A stretch of 64,000 bases of DNA from Flavobacterium sp. WC2421 (GCF_040822115.1 NZ_CP162004.1:2790001-2854000); one strand, 5' to 3'. Shown: positions 8,339-17,580, numbered from the stretch's first letter. Numbers and translations: made by a program. The notes: generated by a model from the sequence alone, not told the origin.

Positions 8339-9238
8339 ATGGATTTTAGACTCAAAGTATTTTATACTGTTGCAAACCGTTTGAGTTTTACTAAAGCTGC
8401 ACTAGAGTTGTTTATCACTCAACCTGCTGTTTCAAAGCACATACAGGAATTAGAAGAACAATATCAAATTAAACTTTTTGATAGAAATGGAAATAAAGTT
8501 TCCCTGACACTTGCTGGTCAAACGTTGTTGAGTCATACTAATAAAATTCTTGAAATTTATAGAGATGTTGATTTTGATATGAGTTCGTTAATCAATCAAC
8601 AACGAGGATTGTTGCGAATAGGAGCGAGCACCACTATTTCTCAATATATCATTCCGCCTTTGTTAGCGCGTTTTCATCAAAAATTGAAGGATGTTAAAGT
8701 GAATTTGAGAAATGGAAACACAGAGCAAATTGAAAATGCATTACTAAATAAAGAAATTGAGATTGGTATTGTAGAGGGACAATCGAAGAACAAATTAATT
8801 AAATACACTCCTTATTTAAAAGATGAACTGGTTTTGGTTTGTAATTTAAATAATCCTTTAGTTTCTAAAACTGAAATAACAAAAGATGATCTTTTGAATA
8901 TGCGTTTTTTAATGCGGGAACAAGGTTCTGGAACACTAGAAGTAATTGAATATGCTTTAAAACCATTAGATATTAATTTATCTCAATTGCTAATTGAGAT
9001 GGAATTGGGCAGTACTGAAAGTATTAAATCTTATTTAATGAATTCAGATTGTGTTGCTTTTATTTCGATACATGCGATAGAAAAAGAGCTGAAAAATCAA
9101 GAATTAGTAATTCTAGATATAAAAAATTTAACAATAGAAAGGTTTTTCTATATTATCAGTTTACAAGGAAAAACCGACGCACTTTCGGAATTATTTATAA
9201 AAAATATCGCAGGTTATTATAACTTGAAGTTATGGTAG
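8339..9238 (+). CDS. LysR-type transcriptional regulator
   Basis: A 299-aa LysR protein. The N-terminal winged helix-turn-helix (about residues 1-60) contains FTKAALELFITQPAVSKHIQELE, here split in two motifs around the recognition helix, and LFDRNGNKVSLTLAG. The C-terminal periplasmic-binding-like effector domain begins near residue 88 (GLLRIGASTTISQYIIPPLL). It lies 72 nt upstream of, and in the same direction as, a YeiH-family exporter, a pairing also known as YeiE/YeiH or CysB-like in other bacteria. It probably regulates that exporter in response to a sulfur compound; the inducer is inferred, not shown. Confidence 0.88.
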   Translation: MDFRLKVFYTVANRLSFTKAALELFITQPAVSKHIQELEEQYQIKLFDRNGNKVSLTLAGQTLLSHTNKILEIYRDVDFDMSSLINQQRGLLRIGASTTISQYIIPPLLARFHQKLKDVKVNLRNGNTEQIENALLNKEIEIGIVEGQSKNKLIKYTPYLKDELVLVCNLNNPLVSKTEITKDDLLNMRFLMREQGSGTLEVIEYALKPLDINLSQLLIEMELGSTESIKSYLMNSDCVAFISIHAIEKELKNQELVILDIKNLTIERFFYIISLQGKTDALSELFIKNIAGYYNLKLW

Positions 9239-9283
9239 ATTATTAAATACGATTGGCAATTACTGTTTAATCGTTAGATCTTT

Positions 9284-9309
9284 GTAAAGTAATAATACAA
9301 TTACTTTAC
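9284..9309. promoter_or_regulatory. Inverted repeat at the YeiH start, candidate operator
   Basis: GTAAAGTAA (9284-9292) and TTACTTTAC (9301-9309) form a perfect 9-bp inverted repeat with an 8-nt spacer. It ends one base before the ATG at 9311, so it could be a protein operator or a hairpin hiding the start codon. Confidence 0.45.
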
Positions 9310-9310
9310 G

Positions 9311-10288
9311 ATGGAAAATCAATCTTATCTAGTTTCAAATAAATCTACTTTTCTTTTTGAAATTAAGAAGTGGCAACAGCAAATGTTTTTTATTTTTCTG
9401 ATACTAATTTGCCTGTCGGGTTTTATTTCTCCTCCAATTGCCCTTTTATTAGGTTTAGTTGTAGCTAATTTGGCAGGGCATCCGTTTTTACATTTAAATC
9501 ATAAAGCAACTACTATTTTACTGCAAGTTTCTGTTGTAGGATTGGGGTTTGGCATGAATGTAAACAGTGCTTTATCTGCTGGGAAAGAAGGTTTTTTATT
9601 TACTATAGCCTCAATTTTTAGTACATTAACTTTAGGCTTTTTCATTGGTAAATGGTTTAGTATTGAAAAGAAAACGTCCCATTTAATTTCATGTGGAACT
9701 GCCATTTGTGGCGGAAGTGCCATTGCAGCAATTGCTCCTGTCATTAAATCTGATGAGAAACAAACTTCGGTGGCTTTAGGAGTCATTTTTATTTTGAATT
9801 CAGTTGCTTTGTTTCTTTTTCCTGCCGTTGGACATTGGTTGCATTTAACACAACATGAATTTGGTTTGTGGTGTGCCATTGCGATTCATGATACCAGCTC
9901 AGTAGTTGGAGCAGCTAATAAATATGGTGCAGAGGCTTTACAAATCGCTACAACAGTAAAATTAGCGAGAGCATTATGGATTATTCCAGTGGCATTAATT
10001 ACATCTTACTTATTTAAAAATAAAAAAAGTAAAATCAAAATCCCTTATTTTATTGGGTTATTTATCTTAGCGATGCTCTGTAACACATTTGTTTCACAAA
10101 CAGCTCTTGTAGCGCCTTATTTAGTTTCAATTGCCAAAACGGGTCTTACAGTTACTTTATTTCTAATAGGGGCGGGTTTAAATTGGAAAATTTTAAAAAC
10201 AGTAGGTATTAAACCATTATTGCAAGGGGTTTTACTTTGGGGTTTTATTGCTATTGCAGCTTTAGTATCTATTATCTATTTAAGTTAG
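9311..10288 (+). CDS. yeiH: YeiH-family putative sulfate/sulfonate-type exporter
   Basis: A 325-aa inner-membrane protein with about ten hydrophobic segments. The motif SCGTAICGGSAIAAIAP (about residues 126-142) and the second half AIAIHDTSSVVGAANKYG are hallmarks of the UPF0324/YeiH family (Cons_hypoth698). Family members have been annotated as putative sulfate exporters, but transport substrates are poorly established. The adjacent LysR gene supports regulated expression. The stop overlaps the stop of the convergent DUF1275 gene by 4 nt. Confidence 0.85.
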   Translation: MENQSYLVSNKSTFLFEIKKWQQQMFFIFLILICLSGFISPPIALLLGLVVANLAGHPFLHLNHKATTILLQVSVVGLGFGMNVNSALSAGKEGFLFTIASIFSTLTLGFFIGKWFSIEKKTSHLISCGTAICGGSAIAAIAPVIKSDEKQTSVALGVIFILNSVALFLFPAVGHWLHLTQHEFGLWCAIAIHDTSSVVGAANKYGAEALQIATTVKLARALWIIPVALITSYLFKNKKSKIKIPYFIGLFILAMLCNTFVSQTALVAPYLVSIAKTGLTVTLFLIGAGLNWKILKTVGIKPLLQGVLLWGFIAIAALVSIIYLS

Positions 10289-11022
10289 TGCTTTGTAGTA
10301 AGCTTTTTTCTTTTGACAGCTAAAAAACGCAAGCGAATAGAATCATACATAAGCGCAATGAAAAGAAAAAAGACACCAACTAATAGTGTTTTTATTTTAA
10401 AAAAAGTATAGATATAACCTCCAGAAATACAACCAATAAAGAAAAAAGTTATGATAGATAATCGCAAAGAAATGCTAGCATTTAATCTCTTTTTTTCATT
10501 TTGTTTTTTATAAAAAAACAATTGAGACAGTTCAATACCTAAATCAGTGAAAAGCCCCGTAAGATGAGTAGTTCTTACCGTCGATTGAGATATTTTTGTT
10601 ACCAAAGAATTTTGTATTCCCATAGCAAAAAGCATTGCAAAAGCAATCATTTTTCCTTCTAAAGTGTATAAATCGGCTTGAATACCGAAAAACCCCACTA
10701 AAGTTAAAATAGCTATCTCCATTGAAATAGGTATGATATGTAATAAATGGGGATGTTTTATTGAAACCCATTCTGCCATAAAATTAGAAGTAAAAGCCCC
10801 CATTAGGAAGAAAATAGTAAATACAAAAAAAGTAATTGCAGCAGTATAATTGTGTTTTATCACTTCTTCGGCAAAAAAAGCAAAATGACCAGTCACATTA
10901 GTAGTCAGTGTCTTTACTGCCAAAACTCCAGTTATATTTACTATTCCAGCAACAAATGAAAGTAAAGTAGCCAAACGCAAATTGTGAATAAATGTTCTGT
11001 TTTTTCCTTGATGCCGAAACAT
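10285..11022 (-). CDS. DUF1275 (YoaK-type) membrane protein
   Basis: A 245-aa protein with about six membrane segments. The early stretch LATLLSFVAGIVNITGVLAV, followed by TLTTNVTGHFAFFAEE, and the later MGIQNSLVTKIS and VRTTHLTGLFTDLGIEL are conserved features of the DUF1275/YoaK family (bacterial inner-membrane proteins of unknown activity). It is convergent with yeiH and divergent from the secreted phospholipase/nuclease-like gene. No operon partner is seen. Confidence 0.85.
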   Translation of the reverse strand: MFRHQGKNRTFIHNLRLATLLSFVAGIVNITGVLAVKTLTTNVTGHFAFFAEEVIKHNYTAAITFFVFTIFFLMGAFTSNFMAEWVSIKHPHLLHIIPISMEIAILTLVGFFGIQADLYTLEGKMIAFAMLFAMGIQNSLVTKISQSTVRTTHLTGLFTDLGIELSQLFFYKKQNEKKRLNASISLRLSIITFFFIGCISGGYIYTFFKIKTLLVGVFFLFIALMYDSIRLRFLAVKRKKLTTKH

Positions 11023-11090
11023 AATTAATACTGTTTTGTTAATTGTTGTAATCTTAAACTGATATTTTTTTTAATTGTATAAAAATAAAA

Positions 11091-11098
11091 TACATTTG
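11091..11098 (+). promoter_or_regulatory. -7 promoter element of the S1/P1-like gene
   Basis: TACATTTG matches TAnnTTTG, 21 nt before the start codon. No well-spaced -33 box is seen. Confidence 0.5.
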
Positions 11099-11119
11099 TA
11101 ACTCATATAAATAAATGTA

Positions 11120-12124
11120 ATGAAAAATATCAAGTTTAAGCCTACGGTAGTGACGTTAACTGCAGTAGTTATTTGTTTCTTAACTGTTTCTTGGGGAATT
11201 GTAGGACATGAAAGAATTAATAAAGCAGCAGTGATGGCTTTACCAAAGTCACTTCAGGTTTTCTTTTATAACCACATCGATTTTATTACGCAAGAATCGA
11301 CTGTTCCTGATTTAAGGAAATATATTTTACAAGATAAGGCCGAAGGACCTAGACATTATTTTGACATGGAGAATTTTGGTTCGGTAGATAGTTTTCCAAA
11401 AACTATGGCTGAAGCCAAAAAGAAATACGATGATAAATTTTTGTCTAAAAACGGAACTTTGCCTTGGCACATTCAAGAAATGATGGGAAAGTTAACTCAA
11501 GCTTTTAAAGACAAAAGAAAATCAGAAATCTTATTTATTGCAGCTGATTTAGGTCATTATATAGCAGATGCTCACATGCCGTTGCATACTTCAGATAACC
11601 ACGACGGTCAATTTACGGATCAAAAAGGAATTCATGCTTTGTGGGAAAGTAGATTGCCAGAATTATTTGTTAAAAACTATAAATTTACGGTTGCTCCTGC
11701 CCATTATTATGAAGATGTAAACAAAGCGACTTGGGACTTGATTAAGGACACCCATAGCTTAGTACCAGCATTATTAGCTGCAGATAAAGGATTGAGAACT
11801 TCATTACCAACAAATCAAATTTTTGTTACAGATACAGAGGGAAATATTGTAAAAAATAAATACAACGGAGTAAAATATACCGATGAATATGCAGGGAAAT
11901 TCAATACTGCTTTAAACGGTATGGTGGAAAGCCAAATGAAGAAAGCAGTTACCGCTACAGCTAGTTTTTGGTATACGGCTTGGGTAAATGCAGGAAAACC
12001 AGATTTAAGTAATTTAGATGCTTCCTCACTGACAAAACGTAATGCTAAGTGTTTGAAAAAAGACAATCAACTTTTCAAAAAAGGAGATTTATTTGGAATA
12101 GAAAGTGATAAAGACGCTGAATAA
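11120..12124 (+). CDS. Secreted S1/P1 nuclease / zinc-dependent phospholipase C-family protein
   Basis: A 334-aa protein with a signal peptide (residues 1-24). Cleavage would expose Trp25 in SWGIVGHERI, matching the N-terminal Trp that binds zinc in S1/P1 nucleases and phospholipase C. Further zinc ligands appear as the His/Asp pattern in LGHYIADAHMPLHTSDNHDG (about residues 147-166) and IHALWESRL. The enzyme should hydrolyse phosphodiester bonds in nucleic acids or phospholipids outside the cytoplasm; which one cannot be decided from sequence alone. Single-gene unit with its own promoter and a bidirectional terminator. Confidence 0.83.
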   Translation: MKNIKFKPTVVTLTAVVICFLTVSWGIVGHERINKAAVMALPKSLQVFFYNHIDFITQESTVPDLRKYILQDKAEGPRHYFDMENFGSVDSFPKTMAEAKKKYDDKFLSKNGTLPWHIQEMMGKLTQAFKDKRKSEILFIAADLGHYIADAHMPLHTSDNHDGQFTDQKGIHALWESRLPELFVKNYKFTVAPAHYYEDVNKATWDLIKDTHSLVPALLAADKGLRTSLPTNQIFVTDTEGNIVKNKYNGVKYTDEYAGKFNTALNGMVESQMKKAVTATASFWYTAWVNAGKPDLSNLDASSLTKRNAKCLKKDNQLFKKGDLFGIESDKDAE

Positions 12125-12141
12125 ATAATTTTAATAATAAC

Positions 12142-12172
12142 AAAAAAGCCTGTGATTTTCACAGGCTTTTTT
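12142..12172. terminator. Bidirectional intrinsic terminator
   Basis: AAAAAAGCCTGTGA (12142-12155) pairs perfectly with TCACAGGCTTTTTT (12159-12172). The A-run on one side and T-run on the other serve both convergent genes. Confidence 0.92.
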
Positions 12173-12178
12173 GTTAAA

Positions 12179-14275
12179 TTAATTCTTCTGATATTTCTTT
12201 TTCTTTAGCATATCTGATGCGGTTTGATAGAATGAAATAGTTTCATTTACTAAATCCATTCGGCTTTTATCTAGTGGTTTCTCATCATAATAAATTTGAA
12301 AATCGGCACCAACTCCAGGCTTTGGCAATAGTGTCAATTGGTATTGCTTATAGGCTTGTTTAGGTGAAATAATGGTCAAAACATTATCTTTTATCAATCC
12401 TAAATCTTGATAAGTAGCAATTAATGCTCTAGGTTTATAATCTGGTTTTAAAACATCCTGACCATAAAACTTAGATTGATAATTAAAATTCAAAAGACCA
12501 AAAACGGTAGGCATAATGTCTATTTGTGACATTAGTTTATTATACTGTTGTGGCTGTATAAATCCTGGGCTATAAATCATAGCTGGAATTCTATATTTGT
12601 CCAAAGGCATTTCGGTTTTTCCAGCACTTGAAGCACAATGATCGGCAAGAATTACAAAAACCGTATTGGCGAACCAAGGCTGTTTTTTTGCTTTTTCAAA
12701 GAAATTTTTCATAGCAAAATCAGTGTATTTTACACCTCCATCACGTGATTTAGCATCTCCAGGAATGTCAATTTTGTTGTTTGGATAAGTAAAGGGTCTG
12801 TGATTACTTACCGTCATAATATGATTAAAGAAAGGTTTGTTTTCATTTGCTTCAGCGTTCATGACCTTTATGGCTTTGTTGTACATGTCTTCATCACAAA
12901 CTCCCCACACGTTCGAAAAAGTGATTTCTTCAGGTTTAAACGTCTTTTTGTCTACGATATCATATCCATTTCCTGAAAAGAAATCTTCCATATTATCAAA
13001 AAAGGAATCTCCTCCATACAAGTATTTTACATTATATCCTTTTTGCTTAAATAAACTTCCTGTTGTAAATTTGTCTTTATTGTCTTTTCTTTTCACTACA
13101 CTTTCACCTGCAGTAGGAGGTAAGCATAGTGTTACGGCTTCCAATCCACGAACAGTTCTGTTTCCAGAAGCATAAAAATTGGTAAACAGCAAACTTTGTT
13201 TTGCTAAACTATCTAGAAAAGGAGTGATTTTTTTATCGCTTCCATAAGCTTCCATAAAGTCAGCACTATAGCTTTCAATTGTAATTAACACTACATTTTT
13301 ATGCATTTCAGCAGCAGCACTTTTGATATCTCTTAAAGTAGATTCATTTGAAATACCTGGAATTTGTTGAGAAAGTAAGGTATATGCTTCTTTTTCTGGT
13401 AGTGTTTTATAGAATTTAAAATAATCCAATTCACTATTCATGAAAGCCAAATAAAACTTATAAATCCCGTTTGCTTGCAATTCATTAGCAAATATATTTT
13501 GAGAATTTTCTTGATTTGCCAATGAAGGAATAACAAATAAGGAACTTACAAATAAAACTAAATATAATCCTGATATTTTAATTTTCTCTACAAATGTTGG
13601 AATGTTGTCAATATAGTTTTTTGATTTACCAACAATAAAATAGGTAACGATTCCAGCAATAAGGAATAATCCTGAAAATAATGGAATGACAGGATAGGAT
13701 TCCATGATATTTCCAATTACTTCATTAGTATAAACTAAATAATTTACAGCAATAAAATTATATTTCACTCCAAATTCATTCCAGAAAAAATATTCACTTA
13801 TGGCATTTTGTAAAATCAAAACAACAAATAGAAACATAACAAAACTAAAAAGCCAAAATCGAATCTTATCTCTGTGTTTTGGCAAAAAAAGCAATAAACC
13901 AAACAAGCCTGTTTTGATTCCTACAAATGCCAAACCTATTTCGGGTAAAGCACCACCATACTCATTAAGTATTGATTTTCCTGAAAGAATGTATAAAAAC
14001 AAAGCAATTAATAGCCCAAAAAAAATATAGCCATATGGTTTTAAATATTTTGCATTGGATATAAAAATAAGATACAGCCATAAAAAACCACTTGCCAATA
14101 TAAAAACAAAAATATCCGAGACAAAACCTAATGTAAATATTTTGATTGCGTCTATTCCTTTGAAAGAGGCTTGTGTAATAGGATGAAAAAGTAAAACGAT
14201 TCTTAATATAAAACTTACTAAAACGTAAAACAGGGTAAGGTTATAAAAAGGGGATAATTTTTTAAAAAAAGACAT
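12179..14275 (-). CDS. LTA synthase family sulfatase-fold membrane protein
   Basis: A 698-aa protein with about five N-terminal membrane segments (residues 1-260), then an extracytoplasmic sulfatase-type domain. The metal-binding and nucleophile region appears as VLITIESYSADFMEAYGS and GNRTVRGLEAV (catalytic Thr candidate). SNHRPFTYP and FVILADHCASSAGKTEMP (Asp-His metal ligands) follow. LtaS proteins polymerise glycerol-phosphate onto lipid anchors in Gram-positives. In a Bacteroidetes cell, which lacks classic lipoteichoic acid, transfer of phosphoglycerol or phosphoethanolamine to an envelope glycan is more likely (inference). It is divergent from the thioredoxin operon across about 200 nt. 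Confidence 0.88.
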   Translation of the reverse strand: MSFFKKLSPFYNLTLFYVLVSFILRIVLLFHPITQASFKGIDAIKIFTLGFVSDIFVFILASGFLWLYLIFISNAKYLKPYGYIFFGLLIALFLYILSGKSILNEYGGALPEIGLAFVGIKTGLFGLLLFLPKHRDKIRFWLFSFVMFLFVVLILQNAISEYFFWNEFGVKYNFIAVNYLVYTNEVIGNIMESYPVIPLFSGLFLIAGIVTYFIVGKSKNYIDNIPTFVEKIKISGLYLVLFVSSLFVIPSLANQENSQNIFANELQANGIYKFYLAFMNSELDYFKFYKTLPEKEAYTLLSQQIPGISNESTLRDIKSAAAEMHKNVVLITIESYSADFMEAYGSDKKITPFLDSLAKQSLLFTNFYASGNRTVRGLEAVTLCLPPTAGESVVKRKDNKDKFTTGSLFKQKGYNVKYLYGGDSFFDNMEDFFSGNGYDIVDKKTFKPEEITFSNVWGVCDEDMYNKAIKVMNAEANENKPFFNHIMTVSNHRPFTYPNNKIDIPGDAKSRDGGVKYTDFAMKNFFEKAKKQPWFANTVFVILADHCASSAGKTEMPLDKYRIPAMIYSPGFIQPQQYNKLMSQIDIMPTVFGLLNFNYQSKFYGQDVLKPDYKPRALIATYQDLGLIKDNVLTIISPKQAYKQYQLTLLPKPGVGADFQIYYDEKPLDKSRMDLVNETISFYQTASDMLKKKKYQKN

Positions 14276-14479
14276 AGCTAGTTAGTTTTATGCAAAAATA
14301 TGCAATTTGGTACATATTAGTACTAAATTTTTTATGGTATTGTATTCTTAATTTTGGCTTAAGAACTCTTTAGGATAACAATAATCACTTTGTTTTTGAG
14401 TTAAGTTTGTAAAATATTATATTCCATAAGTTTATAAGAATATTTTCAATCAATAATGCTCACAAAATAAAAATATAAA

Positions 14480-14914
14480 ATGAAAAAAAACATGCTATTA
14501 CTATTGTTTTTTATTGGAACAATAGGATATTCACAAGATTGGAAAACGGATATTAATCTTGCAAAACAAGAAGCAGTTGCACAAAACAAACCCATTTTAC
14601 TTGTTTTCTCTGGTTCTGATTGGTGTGCACCTTGCATAAAGTTAGATAAAACGATTTGGCAATCTGCAGAATTCAAGAAATATGCAACTGAACATTTGGT
14701 TTTAGAACGTGCCGATTTTCCAAAGAAAAAGCAAAATCAATTAGAAGCACAAATCAAGAAACAAAATCAAGATCTTGCTGAAATATATAATAAGGATGGA
14801 ATTTTTCCTTTGGTTGTTGTATTAGATGCTACTGGAAAAGTATTGGGCACTACAAGTTATAAAAATATTTCTCCAACGGAATATATTGGGTTGCTTAATT
14901 CATTTTTAAAATAA
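14480..14914 (+). CDS. Secreted thioredoxin-like protein
   Basis: A 144-aa protein with a cleavable signal peptide (MKKNMLLLLFFIGTIGYSQ) and a thioredoxin fold. The active site is SDWCAPCIKLDK with Cys49 and Cys52. It most resembles the DUF255/thioredoxin_7-type reductases. Its stop codon overlaps the ATG of apbE by one base, so translation is coupled. Within this cluster it may keep cysteines reduced in the extracytoplasmic space, for instance those of the Cys-containing DUF4266 lipoprotein (inference). Confidence 0.88.
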   Translation: MKKNMLLLLFFIGTIGYSQDWKTDINLAKQEAVAQNKPILLVFSGSDWCAPCIKLDKTIWQSAEFKKYATEHLVLERADFPKKKQNQLEAQIKKQNQDLAEIYNKDGIFPLVVVLDATGKVLGTTSYKNISPTEYIGLLNSFLK

Positions 14915-15909
14915 TGACAATGCGACAATTATCTTCCTGTATTTTCTTTTTTGTAGTATTTGCAACTTCGGCTCAGGTTACCCAAAAAAGAACTTTATCG
15001 ATGTTAGGAAGCCCGTTTGAAATGATTGTTGTAGCTAAAGATATTCCAGAAGCCGATGGATATATTGATATGGCTGTAGCGGAAGTCTCTCGAATTGAAC
15101 ATTTAATTTCCGACTGGATTCCAACAACACCAATATCCGAAGTCAATAGAAATGCAGGAATTAAACCAGTAAAAGTACCTCAAGAGGTATTTGATTTGGT
15201 TGGGAGAGCGATGAAAATATCAGAGTTAACTTCAGGAGCATTTGATATTAGTTATGCTTCAATGGATAAAATTTGGAAATTTGACGGAAGCATGACAAGG
15301 ATGCCAACAACTGAAGAGATTAAAAATTCGGTTAGTAAAGTAGGATATAAAAATATCATATTAGATCCAAAAAACACAACTATTTTTCTTAAAAATGAAG
15401 GAATGAAATTGGGTTTAGGAGGTATTGGTCAGGGCTTTATTGCTGATAAAATTAAAACTATGCTCATCGGCAAAGGGGTAGTTGCTGGAATAGTGAATAT
15501 CTCTGGAGATATCAATACTTGGGGTAAACAACTCGATGGAGAGAAATGGAAAGTGGGAATTAAAAACCCAATGAATAAGGATAAAATTTTCGCTACTTTT
15601 CCACTCGAAGATAGTTCTGTTGAAACATCAGGGAGTTATGAAAAGTATGTTACATTCAATGGTAAACGCTATTCTCATATCATTGACACCAGAACGGGTT
15701 ATCCAGCATCAGGTGTGATTAGTGTCTCTGTTTTTGCTAAATCAACCGAATTAGCAGATGCACTAGCCACAGGTATTTTTGTACTTGGAGTTGATGTTGG
15801 TTTAGATTTGGTGAATCAACTGCCCGGAATTGGCTGTATTTATGTTGACGATAAAGGAAAAATATCCACCTCAAAAAATATTGATTTAAAAAATTATAAA
15901 AATGAATAA
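14914..15909 (+). CDS. apbE: FAD:protein FMN transferase (ApbE)
   Basis: A 331-aa ApbE with an N-terminal signal peptide (about 20 residues, ending SAQ). It has all family motifs: LGSPFEMIV, ISEVNRNAG, TSGAFDISYA, LGGIGQGFIADK, NISGDINTWG, VETSGSYEKY, HIIDTRTGYPA and STELADALATGIFVLG. ApbE transfers FMN from FAD to Ser/Thr in extracytoplasmic flavoproteins using Mg2+. It overlaps the thioredoxin gene by 1 nt and the DUF4266 gene by 8 nt, so its target is probably encoded by or near this operon. No Nqr/Rnf or FMN-binding-domain gene is in the window. Confidence 0.95.
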   Translation: MTMRQLSSCIFFFVVFATSAQVTQKRTLSMLGSPFEMIVVAKDIPEADGYIDMAVAEVSRIEHLISDWIPTTPISEVNRNAGIKPVKVPQEVFDLVGRAMKISELTSGAFDISYASMDKIWKFDGSMTRMPTTEEIKNSVSKVGYKNIILDPKNTTIFLKNEGMKLGLGGIGQGFIADKIKTMLIGKGVVAGIVNISGDINTWGKQLDGEKWKVGIKNPMNKDKIFATFPLEDSSVETSGSYEKYVTFNGKRYSHIIDTRTGYPASGVISVSVFAKSTELADALATGIFVLGVDVGLDLVNQLPGIGCIYVDDKGKISTSKNIDLKNYKNE

Positions 15910-16111
15910 ATGGCCCTTTTTTTTAGTTTTAGTCCTAGCAATGCAATCTTGTGTCGCTGTGAAAGAATATGATAAATTATATATCAATGATCCCGACATG
16001 AAGTTAGCTGCAAAGCCAGCTGAAAAATACGAGACTACTTTTCAAGTATACCGTGAAGCTGCCGCAGGTGCAAACGGAGGAAAAACAGGTGGTGGTTGCG
16101 GATGCAATTAA
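15902..16111 (+). CDS. DUF4266 lipoprotein
   Basis: A 69-aa lipoprotein with the lipobox AMQSC, so Cys17 would be lipidated. The mature part contains the DUF4266 core LYINDPDMKL and YREAAAGANGG. It ends in GGGCGCN with two free Cys, the family's Gly-Cys tail. It starts 8 nt before the apbE stop and is followed 10 nt later by the DUF3570 gene. Function is unknown. The two C-terminal Cys could bind a metal or form a redox pair served by the adjacent thioredoxin (inference). Confidence 0.9.
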   Translation: MNKWPFFLVLVLAMQSCVAVKEYDKLYINDPDMKLAAKPAEKYETTFQVYREAAAGANGGKTGGGCGCN

Positions 16112-16121
16112 TTTATTAAAG

Positions 16122-17567
16122 ATGAAAAAAATATTAATTGCAATTGTTGTATTGATTAATTTCACTGCTTTTGCACAAGAAAAAGAAACTGCTACTACTT
16201 TTAAAAAGAGGGTTTTAGAAAATACAGAAGTGGATTTTTTATTGAGTTATTACAATCAAGATGGGACACATTCACCAGTTAACGGAGGTATCGGTTCCGA
16301 AAAATTAACAGATGTTGCCTCCAATATTGTTATAGCAGTGCCGATTAATGATGATGATGTATTAACATTCGATGTTGGAATCTCTACTTATACATCAGCG
16401 TCTTCCAGTAATATTAATCCTTTTAATTCCAATAAAAGTTCTACATCAACATCTTCTGGCGCTTCGGGGAAAACGACTTCTACAACAGTAAGTTCTGCAC
16501 CTTACGGAACACCTTGGCAAGCTTCTTCTGGAGCTTCGAAGAGTGATCAATTGGCTTCAGTTTCGGCAAATTACAGTCATAGTTCAGACAATAGAAATAA
16601 TTTGTGGAATGCTGATATTGCTGTATCAAATGAATTTGATTATACTTCGTTTGGGTTTGGTGGTGGGTACACTAAATTATTCAATGAAAAAAACACAGAG
16701 ATTAGTTTGAAAGCGAATGCTTATCTGGATCAATGGAGACCCATTTATCCAACTGAATTGCATGAATATGCAACTTATGGTGCTAATTTTCAGAACCAAG
16801 GATATTTAACTGGTGTTACAATTATGGATCGATATGGTAATAAATCAACGAATTATTTGCCGTCTGCTTTTACACCTTATACTAATTCAAATAGAAATTC
16901 GTATTCTGCTTCGATTTCCTTTTCACAAATCATGACTAAAAAGATTCAATTATCAATATTTATGGATCTTTTGAAGCAAGAAGGATTATTAGCTACACCG
17001 TATCAAAGGGTTTATTTTGCTGATAAAGCCAACTATTATATTGGACAATCACAATATATTCCAGTGTATGGGTCTTATGAAAATAAAGGTGTGTACCAAT
17101 TGGCAGATGATAAAGAAAGGTTACCTAGTACTCGATTTAAAATTCCTATTGGCGCTCGTCTAAATTTTTACATCAATGAATATGTGGTTGCACGTGCATA
17201 TTATAGATATTATCAGGACAATTGGGGGATTCAAGCACATACGGCATCAATAGAGTTGCCTATAAAAATAAATTCAAAATTTACGGCGTATCCAATGTAT
17301 CGCTACTATACGCAAACAGCATCTGATTATTTTGCACCTTATGAACAGCACCTTTCAACCGAAAAATATTATACCTCCGATTATGATTTATCTAAATTTG
17401 TAAGCAATCAATATGGGCTTGGTTTTACGTATACGGATATATTTGCTAGAGCAAGAATCTTTGTTTTAGGTTTAAAATCAATAGATTTGCGATTGAATCA
17501 TTATCAAAGGAGTGATGGTTTATCTGCAAATATTGCTTCTTTTGGGTTTAAATTTGAAGTACAATAA
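16122..17567 (+). CDS. DUF3570 probable outer-membrane beta-barrel protein
   Basis: 481 aa from the ATG at 16122. That start gives a clean signal peptide (MKKILIAIVVLINFTAFAQ), so it is preferred over an in-frame ATG at 16053 inside the DUF4266 gene. After a Ser/Thr/Gly-rich region (residues about 88-142), alternating Tyr/Phe-rich strands continue to the C-terminal ...SFGFKFEVQ, typical of an outer-membrane barrel. Two SGAS tetrapeptides (112-115, 136-139) resemble the end of the ApbE target motif but lack its upstream Asp. The family is regularly found beside ApbE and DUF4266; its role is unknown. Confidence 0.88.
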   Translation: MKKILIAIVVLINFTAFAQEKETATTFKKRVLENTEVDFLLSYYNQDGTHSPVNGGIGSEKLTDVASNIVIAVPINDDDVLTFDVGISTYTSASSSNINPFNSNKSSTSTSSGASGKTTSTTVSSAPYGTPWQASSGASKSDQLASVSANYSHSSDNRNNLWNADIAVSNEFDYTSFGFGGGYTKLFNEKNTEISLKANAYLDQWRPIYPTELHEYATYGANFQNQGYLTGVTIMDRYGNKSTNYLPSAFTPYTNSNRNSYSASISFSQIMTKKIQLSIFMDLLKQEGLLATPYQRVYFADKANYYIGQSQYIPVYGSYENKGVYQLADDKERLPSTRFKIPIGARLNFYINEYVVARAYYRYYQDNWGIQAHTASIELPIKINSKFTAYPMYRYYTQTASDYFAPYEQHLSTEKYYTSDYDLSKFVSNQYGLGFTYTDIFARARIFVLGLKSIDLRLNHYQRSDGLSANIASFGFKFEVQ

Positions 17568-17580
17568 AACAATTTAATAA

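Noticed and set aside
16053..16121. Upstream in-frame start extending the DUF3570 protein
   Set aside because: It lies inside the DUF4266 gene and would bury a clean signal peptide starting at 16122.
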